Assembly (NCBI RefSeq): GCF_047149785.1
Contig: NZ_BAAGBE010000001.1
Span: 868,001-932,000, forward strand
Reading direction: 5' to 3'
DNA length: 64,000 nt
From: Nitrobacter sp047149785
GTDB taxonomy: Bacteria > Pseudomonadota > Alphaproteobacteria > Rhizobiales > Xanthobacteraceae
Every line of letters starts with the position of its first letter. Positions within the stretch are counted from its first letter, which is position 1. Positions 28,457 to 35,850 of this stretch are shown here, one piece after another. The translations under genes were made by a program, and so were the position numbers. Below the pieces are notes generated by a model. That model was given only the letters and a program-made list of their open reading frames with translations. It was not told the DNA's origin and made no database searches.

Positions 28457-28916
28457 CCTCAACCTCCTCAAGGGCAGCGACACACCTGATGAGATCGGAG
28501 GATCGTACTCAAGGCGCAAATCCTGTTCTGGCTCATCAGCGCCATGGACGGACACGCCAAGAATTTCAGTATCTTTCTTGGACCGGGCGGCAGCTGCTGA
28601 CGACTCTCTATGACGTCCTTTCAGCTGAGCCAGTCTCGACGCCCCTCATATCGAGCGCAAGCAGATGAAGCTTGCGATGGCCGTGGGCACCACCAATCAA
28701 TACAGAATTGAGGGAATTCAACGTCGGCATTTTATCAAGACTGGCCGTGCGGCGGGGCTTTCGAATCCGACGGTTCAAACCGTGATCGAGGAAGTCGCAG
28801 CGGCAGCAGACGGTTTCATGGAACGATTGGCTGACGAGTAGCCGCCTCGATTTCCCAAATCGATCCATGCTTCTGCAAGGCCGTACTCGCGCGTCTCCCG
28901 GACTCTTCGGCGGGAG
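28457..28916 (+). pseudogene. hipA 3'-terminal remnant
   Basis: Clearly related at DNA level to 36948-37400 of the intact hipA in this window. LLKGSDTPDE, then QILFWLISAMDGHAKNFSIF (intact copy: ATDGHAKNFSIF), YDVLSAEPVS, and further on KLAMAVGTTNQYRIEGIQ can be read, but in at least three frames, with stops between. The catalytic-loop Asp-Gly-His is still visible. The 5' two thirds of the gene are absent. It is a dead paralogue of the toxin gene at 36 kb. Confidence 0.75.
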
Positions 28917-29018
28917 TGTGAAGCTGAGCAACACCTTACTGTCGGCCCCTTCGCAGATAATGCGGGTTAACCTATTGCGGCCGGTGAACGTCAATACGCC
29001 GACCAGTTATAAGCGCCG

Positions 29019-29050
29019 CTGATCAGTCTCAAATTGTCTGACGACGGACA
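29019..29050. repeat. Orphan IS terminal repeat
   Basis: The reverse complement of these 32 bp (beginning TGTCCGTCGTCAGACAATTT) matches the outer end of the IS3-family fragment at 49110-49141 with two differences. Here the element's interior would lie to the left, but no transposase sequence is found there, so only the tip remains. Confidence 0.6.
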
Positions 29051-29191
29051 ATTCAAACGTGTGGCACCGTCTTCACAGAGAGGGAATGTGGGACTTCGCT
29101 CGACTGACCTCTGTGCAGCAACTACAACTGCTGTCGTGTCGGACACGCTGTATCTCGAATCTGATCAGTGCCCGTCAACCGCACCTGATGA

Positions 29192-29440
29192 TTATTCGAC
29201 ATCGTCATTGCTCCCGTAGCGGGCCATCGTTTGCCAACGTTCTCCGCATTGTGAGCACAGCCACTTATTGACGACTAATAGGGCTGTATGAAAAGACGCT
29301 GAAGGCGCCGTGACAACGTAGCCGCAGCGGCAGTTGTCTGTCCCCTTCGGACGCGAGTAACGAAAGGCGTTCTCAGGGAGACGAGCACTCCATCGGGGTT
29401 TAAAACTTCGGCGAATGTGAATCGGAGAGATAATCGGTGC
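29192..29440 (-). CDS. Small zinc-ribbon-like protein, copy 1
   Basis: 82 residues with GAGGAG five bases before the ATG at 29440. The basic N-terminal half (IHIRRSFKPRWSARLPENAF) leads to RPKGTDNCRCGYVVTAPSAS and then VNKWLCSQCGERWQT. The C-x-C and C-x2-C pairs could bind one zinc. It is clearly related to the protein at 32931-33167, which keeps RP-GTD-C-CGY-VTAP, NKW-CS-C and W. Nucleic-acid binding is plausible from the basic arm but unproven. Confidence 0.6.
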   Translation of the reverse strand, partial: APIISPIHIRRSFKPRWSARLPENAFRYSRPKGTDNCRCGYVVTAPSASFHTALLVVNKWLCSQCGERWQTMARYGSNDDVE

Positions 29441-29763
29441 CATTTCGCTCCTCGGCGGCCAAGGGCGGGTGCGCGATGGTCTCTCGGTCACCGGTAAAAG
29501 CCAATGGACCCGCGGTGATGCCAAAGTATACGCTCGAAGATCGGAAACACCTAGCGAACAAACCAGCGCCTTGCCACAGCCGATGTGAGATCCTGATGAC
29601 TTAAGGATAAGTTTCAGGTCAGCAAGACTAAGCCCATTAACTCACCATTCAGGGATATCCAATTCAAATCTCATGTTGGGCCAGCAGGTGGGGTTTATCG
29701 CGCTCGGTCTTCCGACAGACAGCCGCGCCCAGCCGCGGCCGAACGCGGCTTCGGAGCATTTGT
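29441..29763. other. Intergenic, no gene seen
   Basis: 323 bp between two minus-strand micro-genes. Only short unlike-protein frames are found, with no hairpin followed by a T run and no repeat shared with the rest of the window. Confidence 0.35.
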
Positions 29764-29895
29764 CTACTTCTTACGAGTCTTTGTAGGCTCGGATTGCATT
29801 AGGCTCTTCATACTTGGAGCCGCCGCAATCACTTTCGGCTTTTCCTTCTTCGGTTTCTTTACTTCGCGGTTTCCGCGTTGCTCACCTTTAGCCAT
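29764..29895 (-). CDS. Small basic protein, 43 aa
   Basis: ATG 29895 to TAG 29764. Product starts MAKGEQRGNREVKKPKKEKP, then KVIAAAPSMKSLMQSEPTKT and RKK. It is very lysine rich and probably disordered. Proteins opening MAKG-QRGNRE-KKPKKEK are widespread in Rhizobiales, which supports this as a real gene. GGAGG lies upstream (29930s on the minus strand is weaker). Function unknown; nucleic-acid contact is a guess. Confidence 0.6.
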   Translation of the reverse strand: MAKGEQRGNREVKKPKKEKPKVIAAAPSMKSLMQSEPTKTRKK

Positions 29896-30209
29896 GGTTC
29901 AGTCCTCCAGTCCGGGAGCGGACCCAAGATCACACTATCACGGAGGGGCAATCCAATGCAGTGTTCCTAGTCGTCCATCAACGTGGGCATCCCGGAACTC
30001 TGCGCCTCGCGGTGGTCTTTCCGATACTGGATTCCACTGTCAAAAAATTTTTCGGATCCAGGCCTTATAATCACGGGCCACGAGCAGTTTCGTATCCGAA
30101 CTATAATTCTTATTGTCGCGGGTTCCCATTGTAATCACCAGTTCAGGTCCCACCTCTGTAGAGCGCCTAGAAAATAAGGTTTAGGTTCGTTTCCGGAAAG
30201 GAAACACCA
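29896..30209. other. Intergenic between divergent micro-genes
   Basis: 314 bp that should carry the promoters of the divergent genes at 29895 and 30210. AT-rich patches (CAAAAAATTTTT near 30043, TATAATC near 30066) could serve as promoter elements. No clear operator symmetry and no convincing coding frame. Confidence 0.35.
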
Positions 30210-30353
30210 GTGTCCGACACACCGATCGCTTCGAACGAAGCCCCGAAGACCAAGGAAGACCCGAAGACCGCCTCTCCGAGCGACGCCAAACCTGCCGTTC
30301 AAGACAACGCGAGCGACAGCAAGCCTCCGCCGGATGGTCCAAAGCAGAAATAG
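30210..30353 (+). CDS. Small disordered protein, 47 aa, GTG start
   Basis: GTG at 30210 preceded by GGAAAGGAAAC, TAG at 30351. Product is Lys/Asp/Ser/Pro rich (SDTPIASNEAPKTKEDPKTA, then SPSDAKPAVQDNASDSKPPP) with no hydrophobic core, so it is probably intrinsically disordered. It is followed 25 bp later by a strong terminator, which supports it being a transcribed unit. Function unknown. Confidence 0.5.
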   Translation: MSDTPIASNEAPKTKEDPKTASPSDAKPAVQDNASDSKPPPDGPKQK

Positions 30354-30378
30354 CTTGTCCTTAGATGACGAGGTGGAG

Positions 30379-30404
30379 CCCGGCACATGCCGGGTTTTCT
30401 TTTC
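30379..30404 (+). terminator. Rho-independent terminator
   Basis: CCCGGCA and TGCCGGG form a perfect 7-bp GC-rich stem around a two-base loop, followed at once by TTTTCTTTT. It sits just after the 47-residue micro-gene. Confidence 0.8.
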
Positions 30405-30601
30405 AGGAAGTTGTCCTGTCAATTCAAATACCATCCCGCGTTAGAGACTGGCTTGTTCCGCCAATCGTTGTTCCTCTGTTCCTTGGGCTAATAATTCTGG
30501 GCTCCGTCATGTGCGTTGGTGACTGGGATCGAATCTCGTGATCGAGAGTTGCGGAGGTAGCCTTCTTCGGAGCTTCCACTTCAACGTGATTGGAGAGCGT
30601 T

Positions 30602-30862
30602 ATGACCGTCAGATCCCGTCGAGACTCCGTCGTTTTCAAACATAGCTTCTGCATCGACGGCATCGATCGACCGTTTCCGCCTGGTACCTATGAGGTTGTA
30701 ACCGACGAGGAGGAAATCGAAGGTTTGTCGTTCCTCGCATTCCGCCGGATAGCAACATCCTTCAGAGCCACCCATTCGCTCAGAGGGCGTTTAACGATCG
30801 AATCGTTCGATATTGACCCCGATGATCTGAAAGAAGCGTTGCGAATAGACGCGGTAGCCTAG
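30602..30862 (+). CDS. Conserved hypothetical protein, 86 aa
   Basis: Product starts MTVRSRRDSVVFKHSFCIDG and continues PPGTYEVVTDEEEIEGLSF and RIATSFRATHSLRGR, ending with an acidic segment. The strand-turn-strand pattern around PPGTYEVVTDEE looks like a small beta barrel. GGAGAG lies before the ATG at 30602; the earlier start at 30590 is less likely. It belongs to a set of short genes between 29 and 34 kb. Function unknown. Confidence 0.6.
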   Translation: MTVRSRRDSVVFKHSFCIDGIDRPFPPGTYEVVTDEEEIEGLSFLAFRRIATSFRATHSLRGRLTIESFDIDPDDLKEALRIDAVA

Positions 30863-30922
30863 CTATGCGAGGGCTTGTCCGCTGCGGGGCCGGCTGAGAA
30901 TGGATATCGGAGTTGTTTGGTC

Positions 30923-31144
30923 ATGAATCGCGATAACGAAGTGAGCCCAGGCGGTTTGCCCCCCGTCAGGAACGCCCCAGATACCGAGAAGCTGCTAACC
31001 GTCCATGATTTAGTGGCAGAGCTCAGCCAGTGGAATGGTGATGACCAGGTGGTGTTCCGATCGACTTCAGATGGTGGCGCGCTGCGCTTTTATTGTTTTC
31101 GATCACCCGAGGCTGGAATCCTCGAGATAAATCTCAATGATTAG
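30923..31144 (+). CDS. Hypothetical protein, 73 aa
   Basis: Start ATG 30923 (MNRDNEVSPGGLPPVRN). The C-terminal part, LLTVHDLVAELSQWNGDDQV followed by a beta strand and SPEAGILEINL, looks like a compact helix-strand domain. The region up to 30875 can be read through but is not protein-like. It lies 60 bp after the preceding small gene. Function unknown. Confidence 0.5.
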   Translation: MNRDNEVSPGGLPPVRNAPDTEKLLTVHDLVAELSQWNGDDQVVFRSTSDGGALRFYCFRSPEAGILEINLND

Positions 31145-31194
31145 CATTAGATAGACGACAGCGTCGCGCTTCACGCTTGCTCGCCTGGTAACGA

Positions 31195-31569
31195 ATGGAG
31201 GGCGCTTTGGGCGATAAGGTTCGTACATTCGTTGACTTTTGGGTTCAGTCTCACATCCGCGCTGAGGGTTACCAGCCGAAGGGGGATACCAGGCTTGCTA
31301 AGGCGCTTGTTCGCAAGTGCGTTGAGATGGCTCAAACGGAGGGCATATCAGCTAGCGATATCGAAGCTGAGTTCGGCGATATCATCGAGTACGTTCACTG
31401 GCAGATCAAACGGGTAAACGACGATTTGGCCATAGGCGTGAGAGATATGGATCGGGCCAATATCCGACGCATCGATCAACAGCTGGAAGAAGGATTGATT
31501 GATACCTTTCCGGCATCCGATCCCGTAAGCGTGACGCAGCCTAGCAAGTCCAGGTTCGAATCGCGCTAA
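31195..31569 (+). CDS. Conserved protein with TFPASDPVS tail, 124 aa
   Basis: N-terminal half (VRTFVDFWVQSHIRAEG, then LVRKCVEMAQTEGISASDIE) is helical and resembles small rhizobial DUF768-like proteins. The C-terminal tail RIDQQLEEGLIDTFPASDPV with VTQPSKSR is a short motif seen at the end of many rhizobial stress-associated small proteins. GGAGG at 31197-31201 lies just after the ATG and six bases before a TTG at 31207, so translation may really start at 31207. Function unknown. Confidence 0.6.
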   Translation: MEGALGDKVRTFVDFWVQSHIRAEGYQPKGDTRLAKALVRKCVEMAQTEGISASDIEAEFGDIIEYVHWQIKRVNDDLAIGVRDMDRANIRRIDQQLEEGLIDTFPASDPVSVTQPSKSRFESR

Positions 31570-31719
31570 CCGCAAAACTATTGAACCAGAAAAGGCGCGG
31601 CCAGCCGACCCGTTGTATGCCAGTAGTGCCCCATGTCGGCGGGTCGCTCCGGGTTGGGAACCGAGGTCTCGCAATATCAAGTTGGTGCGCAGTGCATTTA
31701 TCGACTGAAGGAGTGTCCG

Positions 31720-31971
31720 ATGACTTCTATGCGCAAAGTTCTCTTGACCCTAGCTGCTGGAACCGGCGCTCTGGCTTTTAGTTTCTTGGCGGCCTCGGCG
31801 GCGATTGTATGTACCGGAAACGTGTGCTGGCATACGCAGGAGCAATACAGCTACCCGCCAGACGCGAGGGTCTTCATTCACGACGATAGTTGGCTCGCCG
31901 CGCCGCATGTCATCTTCCGTGAACATGCCGGGCGAGGTTATTGGAAGGGTGATACCTGGACCACGTGGTAA
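31720..31971 (+). CDS. Small exported protein, 83 aa
   Basis: Start ATG 31720 with AAGGAG six bases upstream. Signal peptide is clear: a basic start (MTSMRKV), hydrophobic stretch LLTLAAGTGALAFSFLAASA and cleavage after ASA. The mature part is about 55 residues with two cysteines (IVCTGNVCW), probably a disulfide, and many aromatic residues (HVIFREHAGRGYWKGDTW). Expected in the periplasm or envelope. Function unknown. Confidence 0.65.
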   Translation: MTSMRKVLLTLAAGTGALAFSFLAASAAIVCTGNVCWHTQEQYSYPPDARVFIHDDSWLAAPHVIFREHAGRGYWKGDTWTTW

Positions 31972-32059
31972 TACGTCTTTCACCAGCGCGTCCGCGCCGA
32001 ACGTGACACGTATGGCATGGGATATCCGGTGCGCTCGCTACAGGGAAGGAAACAATGTC

Positions 32060-32335
32060 ATGACGCTGACGCGCGGAACCTTTGGTAGGTTTGAATACGA
32101 TCGGATGGTCGTTCTGTTCTCGATGATGAGCGACAAGGTGGAAATCGCCTGCGCCATCAGCACCGACGCGCTCGACAGCCTCGAAAAATCCGGGCGCGTC
32201 GCGCCTGCCCAGCGCGCGGCGCAGTTCGAGCGATTACGCGACCGGATCGAGGATTGCGCGATCCGCAAGTTTCAGATGTCGGAATTCGAGGGCACGCCAC
32301 CCGGTCTCATCCTGCGCACCACCGACTTTCGCTGA
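32060..32335 (+). CDS. DUF1488-like protein, 91 aa
   Basis: MTLTRGTFGRFEYDRMVVLF followed by MMSDKVEIACAISTDALDSL, an arginine-rich helix and IRKFQMSEFEGTPPGLILR matches the small DUF1488-type domain (strand-rich start with MV-F-M-, then a helix). AAGGA lies about ten bases before the ATG at 32060. Found in many alphaproteobacteria. Function unknown. Confidence 0.6.
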   Translation: MTLTRGTFGRFEYDRMVVLFSMMSDKVEIACAISTDALDSLEKSGRVAPAQRAAQFERLRDRIEDCAIRKFQMSEFEGTPPGLILRTTDFR

Positions 32336-32514
32336 CGCTCCGCGACGGCGGATCCGGTTTAAAGACCCTTATTTGAATTCGTTAATTTAGGCGAATAGGT
32401 GAGCCGTCGCGTGGCAGTAGACGCACTCTTACACTCTACAGCTTCACCAGGTGCAACGCCGGCGTCTGCGGCGGTGAACGGAAGCGCCAAATAATAGGTG
32501 ACGTCGGCCATGCG
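32336..32514. other. Short intergenic, nothing identified
   Basis: Between the DUF1488-like gene and the next remnant. Contains only short frames and no clear hairpin. Confidence 0.3.
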
Positions 32515-32666
32515 TCACTTGAAATGGCCGGCCATGATGCAGGCTAATACGATCGCTAGCGCGGCAACCCATCCCGCCCGTTGAATGATCTTTCGATCAC
32601 GCCACGGCAGGCATTGAAGTCGCGTTCGTTCGTCAGTTCGTAATTCTCTTGCGAGCGCCAGCCCAT
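32515..32666 (-). pseudogene. Possible frameshifted small membrane protein
   Basis: From ATG 32666 one frame gives MGWRSQENYELTNERD. The neighbouring frame then gives RLQCLPWRDRKIIQRAGWV and a hydrophobic helix AALAIVLACIMAGHFK ending at TGA 32515. The distance is not a multiple of three, so a single frameshift would join them into a ~50-residue single-helix protein. No homologue could be checked. Confidence 0.25.
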
Positions 32667-32930
32667 CACGCCGCCCTCAGAACGCTAGCGACAGGTTGTT
32701 TGGATTTGTCAGTGTACGATTAGTCAAGGGCACTGTCGTATTTGAGCCCCAGTATCCTAATTTGAAGGCCGATTTCTTTTTGGATTTCAGTTGCGCGGCT
32801 CTGGTTATGGTCGGCTGGAGTACCCATATACAAATGATCGTCAGACACTATAATTATAAATAATTATAACAGGCACTGGCGACAGGGAGACGCTCCTTTG
32901 CTCCCGCCCCACAAAGGGAGCCAGCCATGT

Positions 32931-33167
32931 ATGCGATGGTCTATCCGAATCATCTTCAGAGAAAATCCGAGCGGCAGATGGGCAAGCCGCGTCCCTCGTG
33001 AATTGCCTATCCGAAGATCGCGCCCTGAGGGAACTGATACGTGCGCTTGCGGATATATTGTGACAGCACCTGTGAACTCGCAATATTCGCTCCACGTCAT
33101 CACCAACAAATGGCGCTGCTCTAAGTGCAATGCTTGGTGGACAACGGAAGCCGTTCGGGGCGACTAA
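32931..33167 (+). CDS. Small zinc-ribbon-like protein, copy 2
   Basis: 78 residues, paralogue of the protein at 29192-29440. Its core is RPEGTDTCACGYIVTAPVNS and then ITNKWRCSKCNAWWTTE, with the same C-x-C / C-x2-C spacing and invariant RP-GTD, CGY-VTAP and NKW. The N-terminal arm is again basic (RWSIRIIFRE, GRWASRVPRE). Start at 32931 is chosen by alignment with copy 1; GGGAG lies upstream. An overlapping frame from 32927 is dismissed. Confidence 0.58.
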   Translation: MRWSIRIIFRENPSGRWASRVPRELPIRRSRPEGTDTCACGYIVTAPVNSQYSLHVITNKWRCSKCNAWWTTEAVRGD

Positions 33168-33320
33168 CGAAGCCTCCCTGATTCGGCTTCCCCGCCGCAA
33201 AAGTCGCATAATGAACCGCACATGCGGCTTTCTGAGCGCTCCACGTCACCTCTGACCCAGGGGCATTCACCTGACAAAGAGTATTGCGCTTCAGCCTTCG
33301 GCTAACAAGGGAACCACGCC

Positions 33321-33524
33321 ATGCAGACACAACCTCGCTTTCCGCAGAACCCCAGAACGCTTTATCAACGCCTGAACGAAGACGCGCAGCGCCTGCGTAA
33401 AGAGGCAATGGGGACCCAGCCAGGCGTTCGACGCGACCGGCTTATCCGCAGAGCGCGGCGGGCAGAGACCGCCTCTCGCACGACTGAGGGGCTATCATCG
33501 CCGGGCTTGGAGACTCCGAAATGA
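33321..33524 (+). CDS. Small basic protein, 67 aa
   Basis: MQTQPRFPQNPRTLYQRLNE followed by DAQRLRKEAMGTQPGVRRDR and RRARRAETASR: an Arg-rich helical protein ending in SSPGLETPK. Small proteins with this opening and the LIRRARxAE block are common in Bradyrhizobium-like genomes. Its TGA overlaps the ATG of the next gene (ATGA at 33521-33524), implying a two-gene operon. Function unknown. Confidence 0.6.
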   Translation: MQTQPRFPQNPRTLYQRLNEDAQRLRKEAMGTQPGVRRDRLIRRARRAETASRTTEGLSSPGLETPK

Positions 33525-33718
33525 CCGCGAAAATGAATCGCTACATTGCGTGCCGGGCGGAGGCTGCGGTATGTCACGAGAAAGCCGAGACTAATACTAA
33601 CCGGCGTGGCTACTGGCTCGCGGAAGCACAAAAATGGGAAAAGCGCGCCGAAGACTCGGATAATATTTCGGTCTCCTATCAGATTAAAGACGTCCGCTTG
33701 GGGCTAAGGCCAGACTAA
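33521..33718 (+). CDS. Small hypothetical protein, 65 aa
   Basis: Starts in the ATGA overlap with the preceding gene. The sequence opens MTAKMNRYIACRAEAAVCHE with a helix that continues as KAETNTNRRGYWLAEAQKWE, amphipathic and tetratricopeptide-like in feel but too short for a repeat. It ends VRLGLRPD. Translational coupling is the main support. Function unknown. Confidence 0.5.
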   Translation: MTAKMNRYIACRAEAAVCHEKAETNTNRRGYWLAEAQKWEKRAEDSDNISVSYQIKDVRLGLRPD

Positions 33719-33819
33719 ACATCGGCAAATGACAGCGCCTCAATCATTTCGCTGTTTTAAAATGCCTTCTGGCATTATGCATCACGGCTTGAGCTGCACC
33801 CGGTTCGGTTGACACCCGC

Positions 33820-34686
33820 TTAAGCTAAACCAGCCTTCCGCTCGAACTCCATAGGGCTCATGTATCCGATCGTCGAGTGCCGCCGTTTTGGATTGTAGAA
33901 ACGCTCGATGTAATCGAACACATCGGCCTTGGCCTCGTTGCGTGATCGGTACATCTTGCGCGCTGTTCGCTCGGTCTTCAACGACGAGAAGAAGCTCTCC
34001 ATCGCTGCGTTGTCCCAGACGTTGCCCGATCGGCTCATTGAACAGACAACGCCGTGATCGACCAACAATCTCTGGAACTGTTCACTGGTATATTGGCTGC
34101 CACGATCGGAATGATGCAGCAGAGCGTCCGGTTTGCCGCGCCGCCAGATCGCCATCATCAGTGCATCGGCCACGAGCTGAGTGGTCATTGCCGTGTTCAT
34201 CGACCAGCCAACTACCCGGCGGGAGAACAGGTCGATCACAGCGGCCACATAGAGCCATCCCTCTGCCGTCCAGACATAAGTAAAGTCTGCAATCCATTTG
34301 CGGTTCGGGGCTGCTGCATCGAAGCTGCGATCGAGAACGTTGGCAGCGACAGTGGTCGCCTGCCGCTCACCTGGATCAGCCGGCAGGCGCCGCCGTCGCG
34401 GGCGCGCCCGGAGGGCCTGTAGCCGCATCAATCGTTCGATCCGGTGCAGCCCGCAGGCCACCCCTTCGGCGAGCAGATCGTGCCACACACGCCTGGCGCC
34501 ATAGGTCCGATCGCTCGCAAGGAAGCTGGCACAAATCTTCGCGCCGAGCTCTTCGTCGTTCCGGCTTCGCCGACTACGCGGCCGTGTTAGCCACGCATAA
34601 AATCCACCCCGCGAGACACCGAGCGCCCCGCACAACCATTCCGTCGGCCAGATCCCCCGGTGCTTCGCAATAAAACCGAACTTCAC
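33820..34686 (-). CDS. IS3-family transposase, orfB
   Basis: 288 residues with an rve/DDE integrase core. First Asp is in WIADFTYVWTAEGWLYVAAV, second in HHSDRGSQYTSEQFQ, and Glu in SGNVWDNAAMESFFSSLKTE. N-terminal HTH_21-type region is GALGVSRGGFYAWL. Starts with GTG overlapping the orfA stop. Normally made as an OrfAB fusion by -1 slippage at the A7 run (CTAAAAAAAGCC) near 34716. Confidence 0.88.
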   Translation of the reverse strand: MKFGFIAKHRGIWPTEWLCGALGVSRGGFYAWLTRPRSRRSRNDEELGAKICASFLASDRTYGARRVWHDLLAEGVACGLHRIERLMRLQALRARPRRRRLPADPGERQATTVAANVLDRSFDAAAPNRKWIADFTYVWTAEGWLYVAAVIDLFSRRVVGWSMNTAMTTQLVADALMMAIWRRGKPDALLHHSDRGSQYTSEQFQRLLVDHGVVCSMSRSGNVWDNAAMESFFSSLKTERTARKMYRSRNEAKADVFDYIERFYNPKRRHSTIGYMSPMEFERKAGLA

Positions 34687-34928
34687 GTCGATTCCTTCGC
34701 GAAGTAGGCCGCGGCTTTTTTTAGGATGTCCCGTTCGGCCTTCAGCTTGGCGACCTCGCGCTTGAGCTGCGCGATCTCCAACTGCTCCGGCTTCATCTGG
34801 CCGTGGCCGGGGAATGCATGCTGCGGATCATCCGCAAATTTCTTCACCCAATCGCGCAACTGCGTCGGATGAAGGTCTTCTGCGGCCTGCGCATACGAGA
34901 CGCCGCGCTGCTTGATCAGCCGCTCAGC
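34683..34928 (-). pseudogene. IS3-family orfA, 5'-truncated
   Basis: Remaining part reads LIKQRGVSYAQAAEDLHPTQ then LRDWVKKFADDPQHAFPG and a leucine-zipper-like helix ERDILKKAAAYFAKEST. The first ~20 codons (usual EFKxEAV start) are missing. A run of seven A precedes the end and is the expected slippage site to orfB. Confidence 0.75.
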
Positions 34929-35026
34929 TCAAGCTATCGCCGGATAACCCGCGCTTCGAATAATGCGTAATTGTTTATCTATCCTGACCGGCCGATAGGC
35001 TTGTCGGGCTGACGAGCGACCCGAGG

Positions 35027-35290
35027 TTACTTCGTCGCATCGGATGATTGCTCTAAGAATGAGCGGATGCCCTCGGTCTCCAGCGTCCGATAAAATTCGG
35101 CGTATGCATCCCTGTCGGTAGCAAACCGATCGTCCCAAACGGTCGATCCGCCTTCATGGTCTATGACTTCAAGCGTCCAGCTTTCGTCTCCCTCAACGAG
35201 CCGATAGATCTCGATGCGCACGGTTACGCCGTCGCGCGTGACTTCACCGCACAGCGGCGACTCTTCAATTTCCGGGTCGTCGTCGATCAT
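35027..35290 (-). CDS. Conserved hypothetical protein, 87 aa
   Basis: Begins MIDDDPEIEESPLCGEVTRD and continues GVTVRIEIYRLVEGDESWTL, EVIDHEGGSTVWDDRFATD and AYAEFYRTLETEGIRSFLEQ. The compact alpha/beta arrangement and acidic start look like a complete small protein family common in Bradyrhizobium-like genomes. The frame is open far upstream into an IS630 fragment (to 35707), giving an in-frame read-through, but the native start is taken as ATG 35290. Function unknown. Confidence 0.6.
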   Translation of the reverse strand: MIDDDPEIEESPLCGEVTRDGVTVRIEIYRLVEGDESWTLEVIDHEGGSTVWDDRFATDRDAYAEFYRTLETEGIRSFLEQSSDATK

Positions 35291-35384
35291 GGGAATTACC
35301 TGGTCTGTGTGCGAGTCAGGGTTGTCTTTCAGCCTAACACCCGGACCGCCGTCGATCGGCTGACCTTTTTTCAAAACCTTTACG

Positions 35385-35750
35385 GCTAGGAACCGTATAA
35401 TGCGCCAAGGTTGATCGATTAGCCTGTTCCAAGCGAAGCAGCAGTGATCGACGATATCTTCGTAGGACTTGAACACGCGGTTCGACAGCCAGTTGTCCCG
35501 CATGAACTGCCAGACGTTTTCCTGCGGATTAAGCTCCGGGCATTTCGCGGGCAGCGGCAGGATCGTGATGTTGGATGGAACGATCAACCGACTCGACAGA
35601 TGCCAGCCGGCCTGGTCGAGCATCAAAATGGCATGCTTGCCTGGCGCGACCTCGGTCGCGATTTCGGCCAGATGCAGGTTCATCGCCTCGGTGTTGCAAG
35701 CGGGCAAGACGAGAGCGGCGCCCTTGCAGTCGGCAAGCGGCTTATGTGTT
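35385..35750 (-). mobile_element. IS630-family transposase fragment
   Basis: Reads KGAALVLPACNTEAMNLHLA, then HAILMLDQAGWHLSS, ILPLPAKCPELNPQENVWQF and SYEDIVDHCCFAWNRL: the C-terminal half of an IS630/Tc1-type DDE transposase, including the second Asp (LDQAGWH) and the Glu (NPQENVW). Both ends are lost; no terminal repeat is seen. The frame then continues without a stop into the downstream hypothetical gene. Confidence 0.8.
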
Positions 35751-35805
35751 GGCTCATATAAATTACATTTATGGCAGCCAGCACATCAGAACAAAATTAT
35801 TAGTC

Positions 35806-35834
35806 AATTCCGATATTGATAAAATATCGGAATT
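35806..35834. promoter_or_regulatory. Perfect operator palindrome upstream of hipBA
   Basis: Arms AATTCCGATAT (35806-35816) and ATATCGGAATT (35824-35834) are exact inverted copies around a 7-base spacer, ending 16 bp before the hipB start codon. HipB antitoxins bind such sites to repress their own operon, so this is very likely the autoregulatory operator. Confidence 0.8.
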
Positions 35835-35850
35835 CCACCATAATTGTTGT

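Larger units (their letters stand above)
33790..34928 (-). mobile_element. IS3-family element truncated at its 5' end
   Basis: The downstream tip TGAGCTGCACCCGGTTCGGT (33790 on) has the TGA start typical of IS3-family ends. orfB is complete and orfA is open only from 34928, where an in-frame stop follows immediately, so the first part of orfA and the upstream terminal repeat are gone. Immobile on its own unless supplied in trans. Confidence 0.75.

Noticed and set aside
31545..31575. tRNA T-loop-like string GGTTCGAATC
   Set aside because: It lies inside the coding tail of the 124-residue protein and no acceptor stem, D-arm or anticodon arm can be drawn around it.
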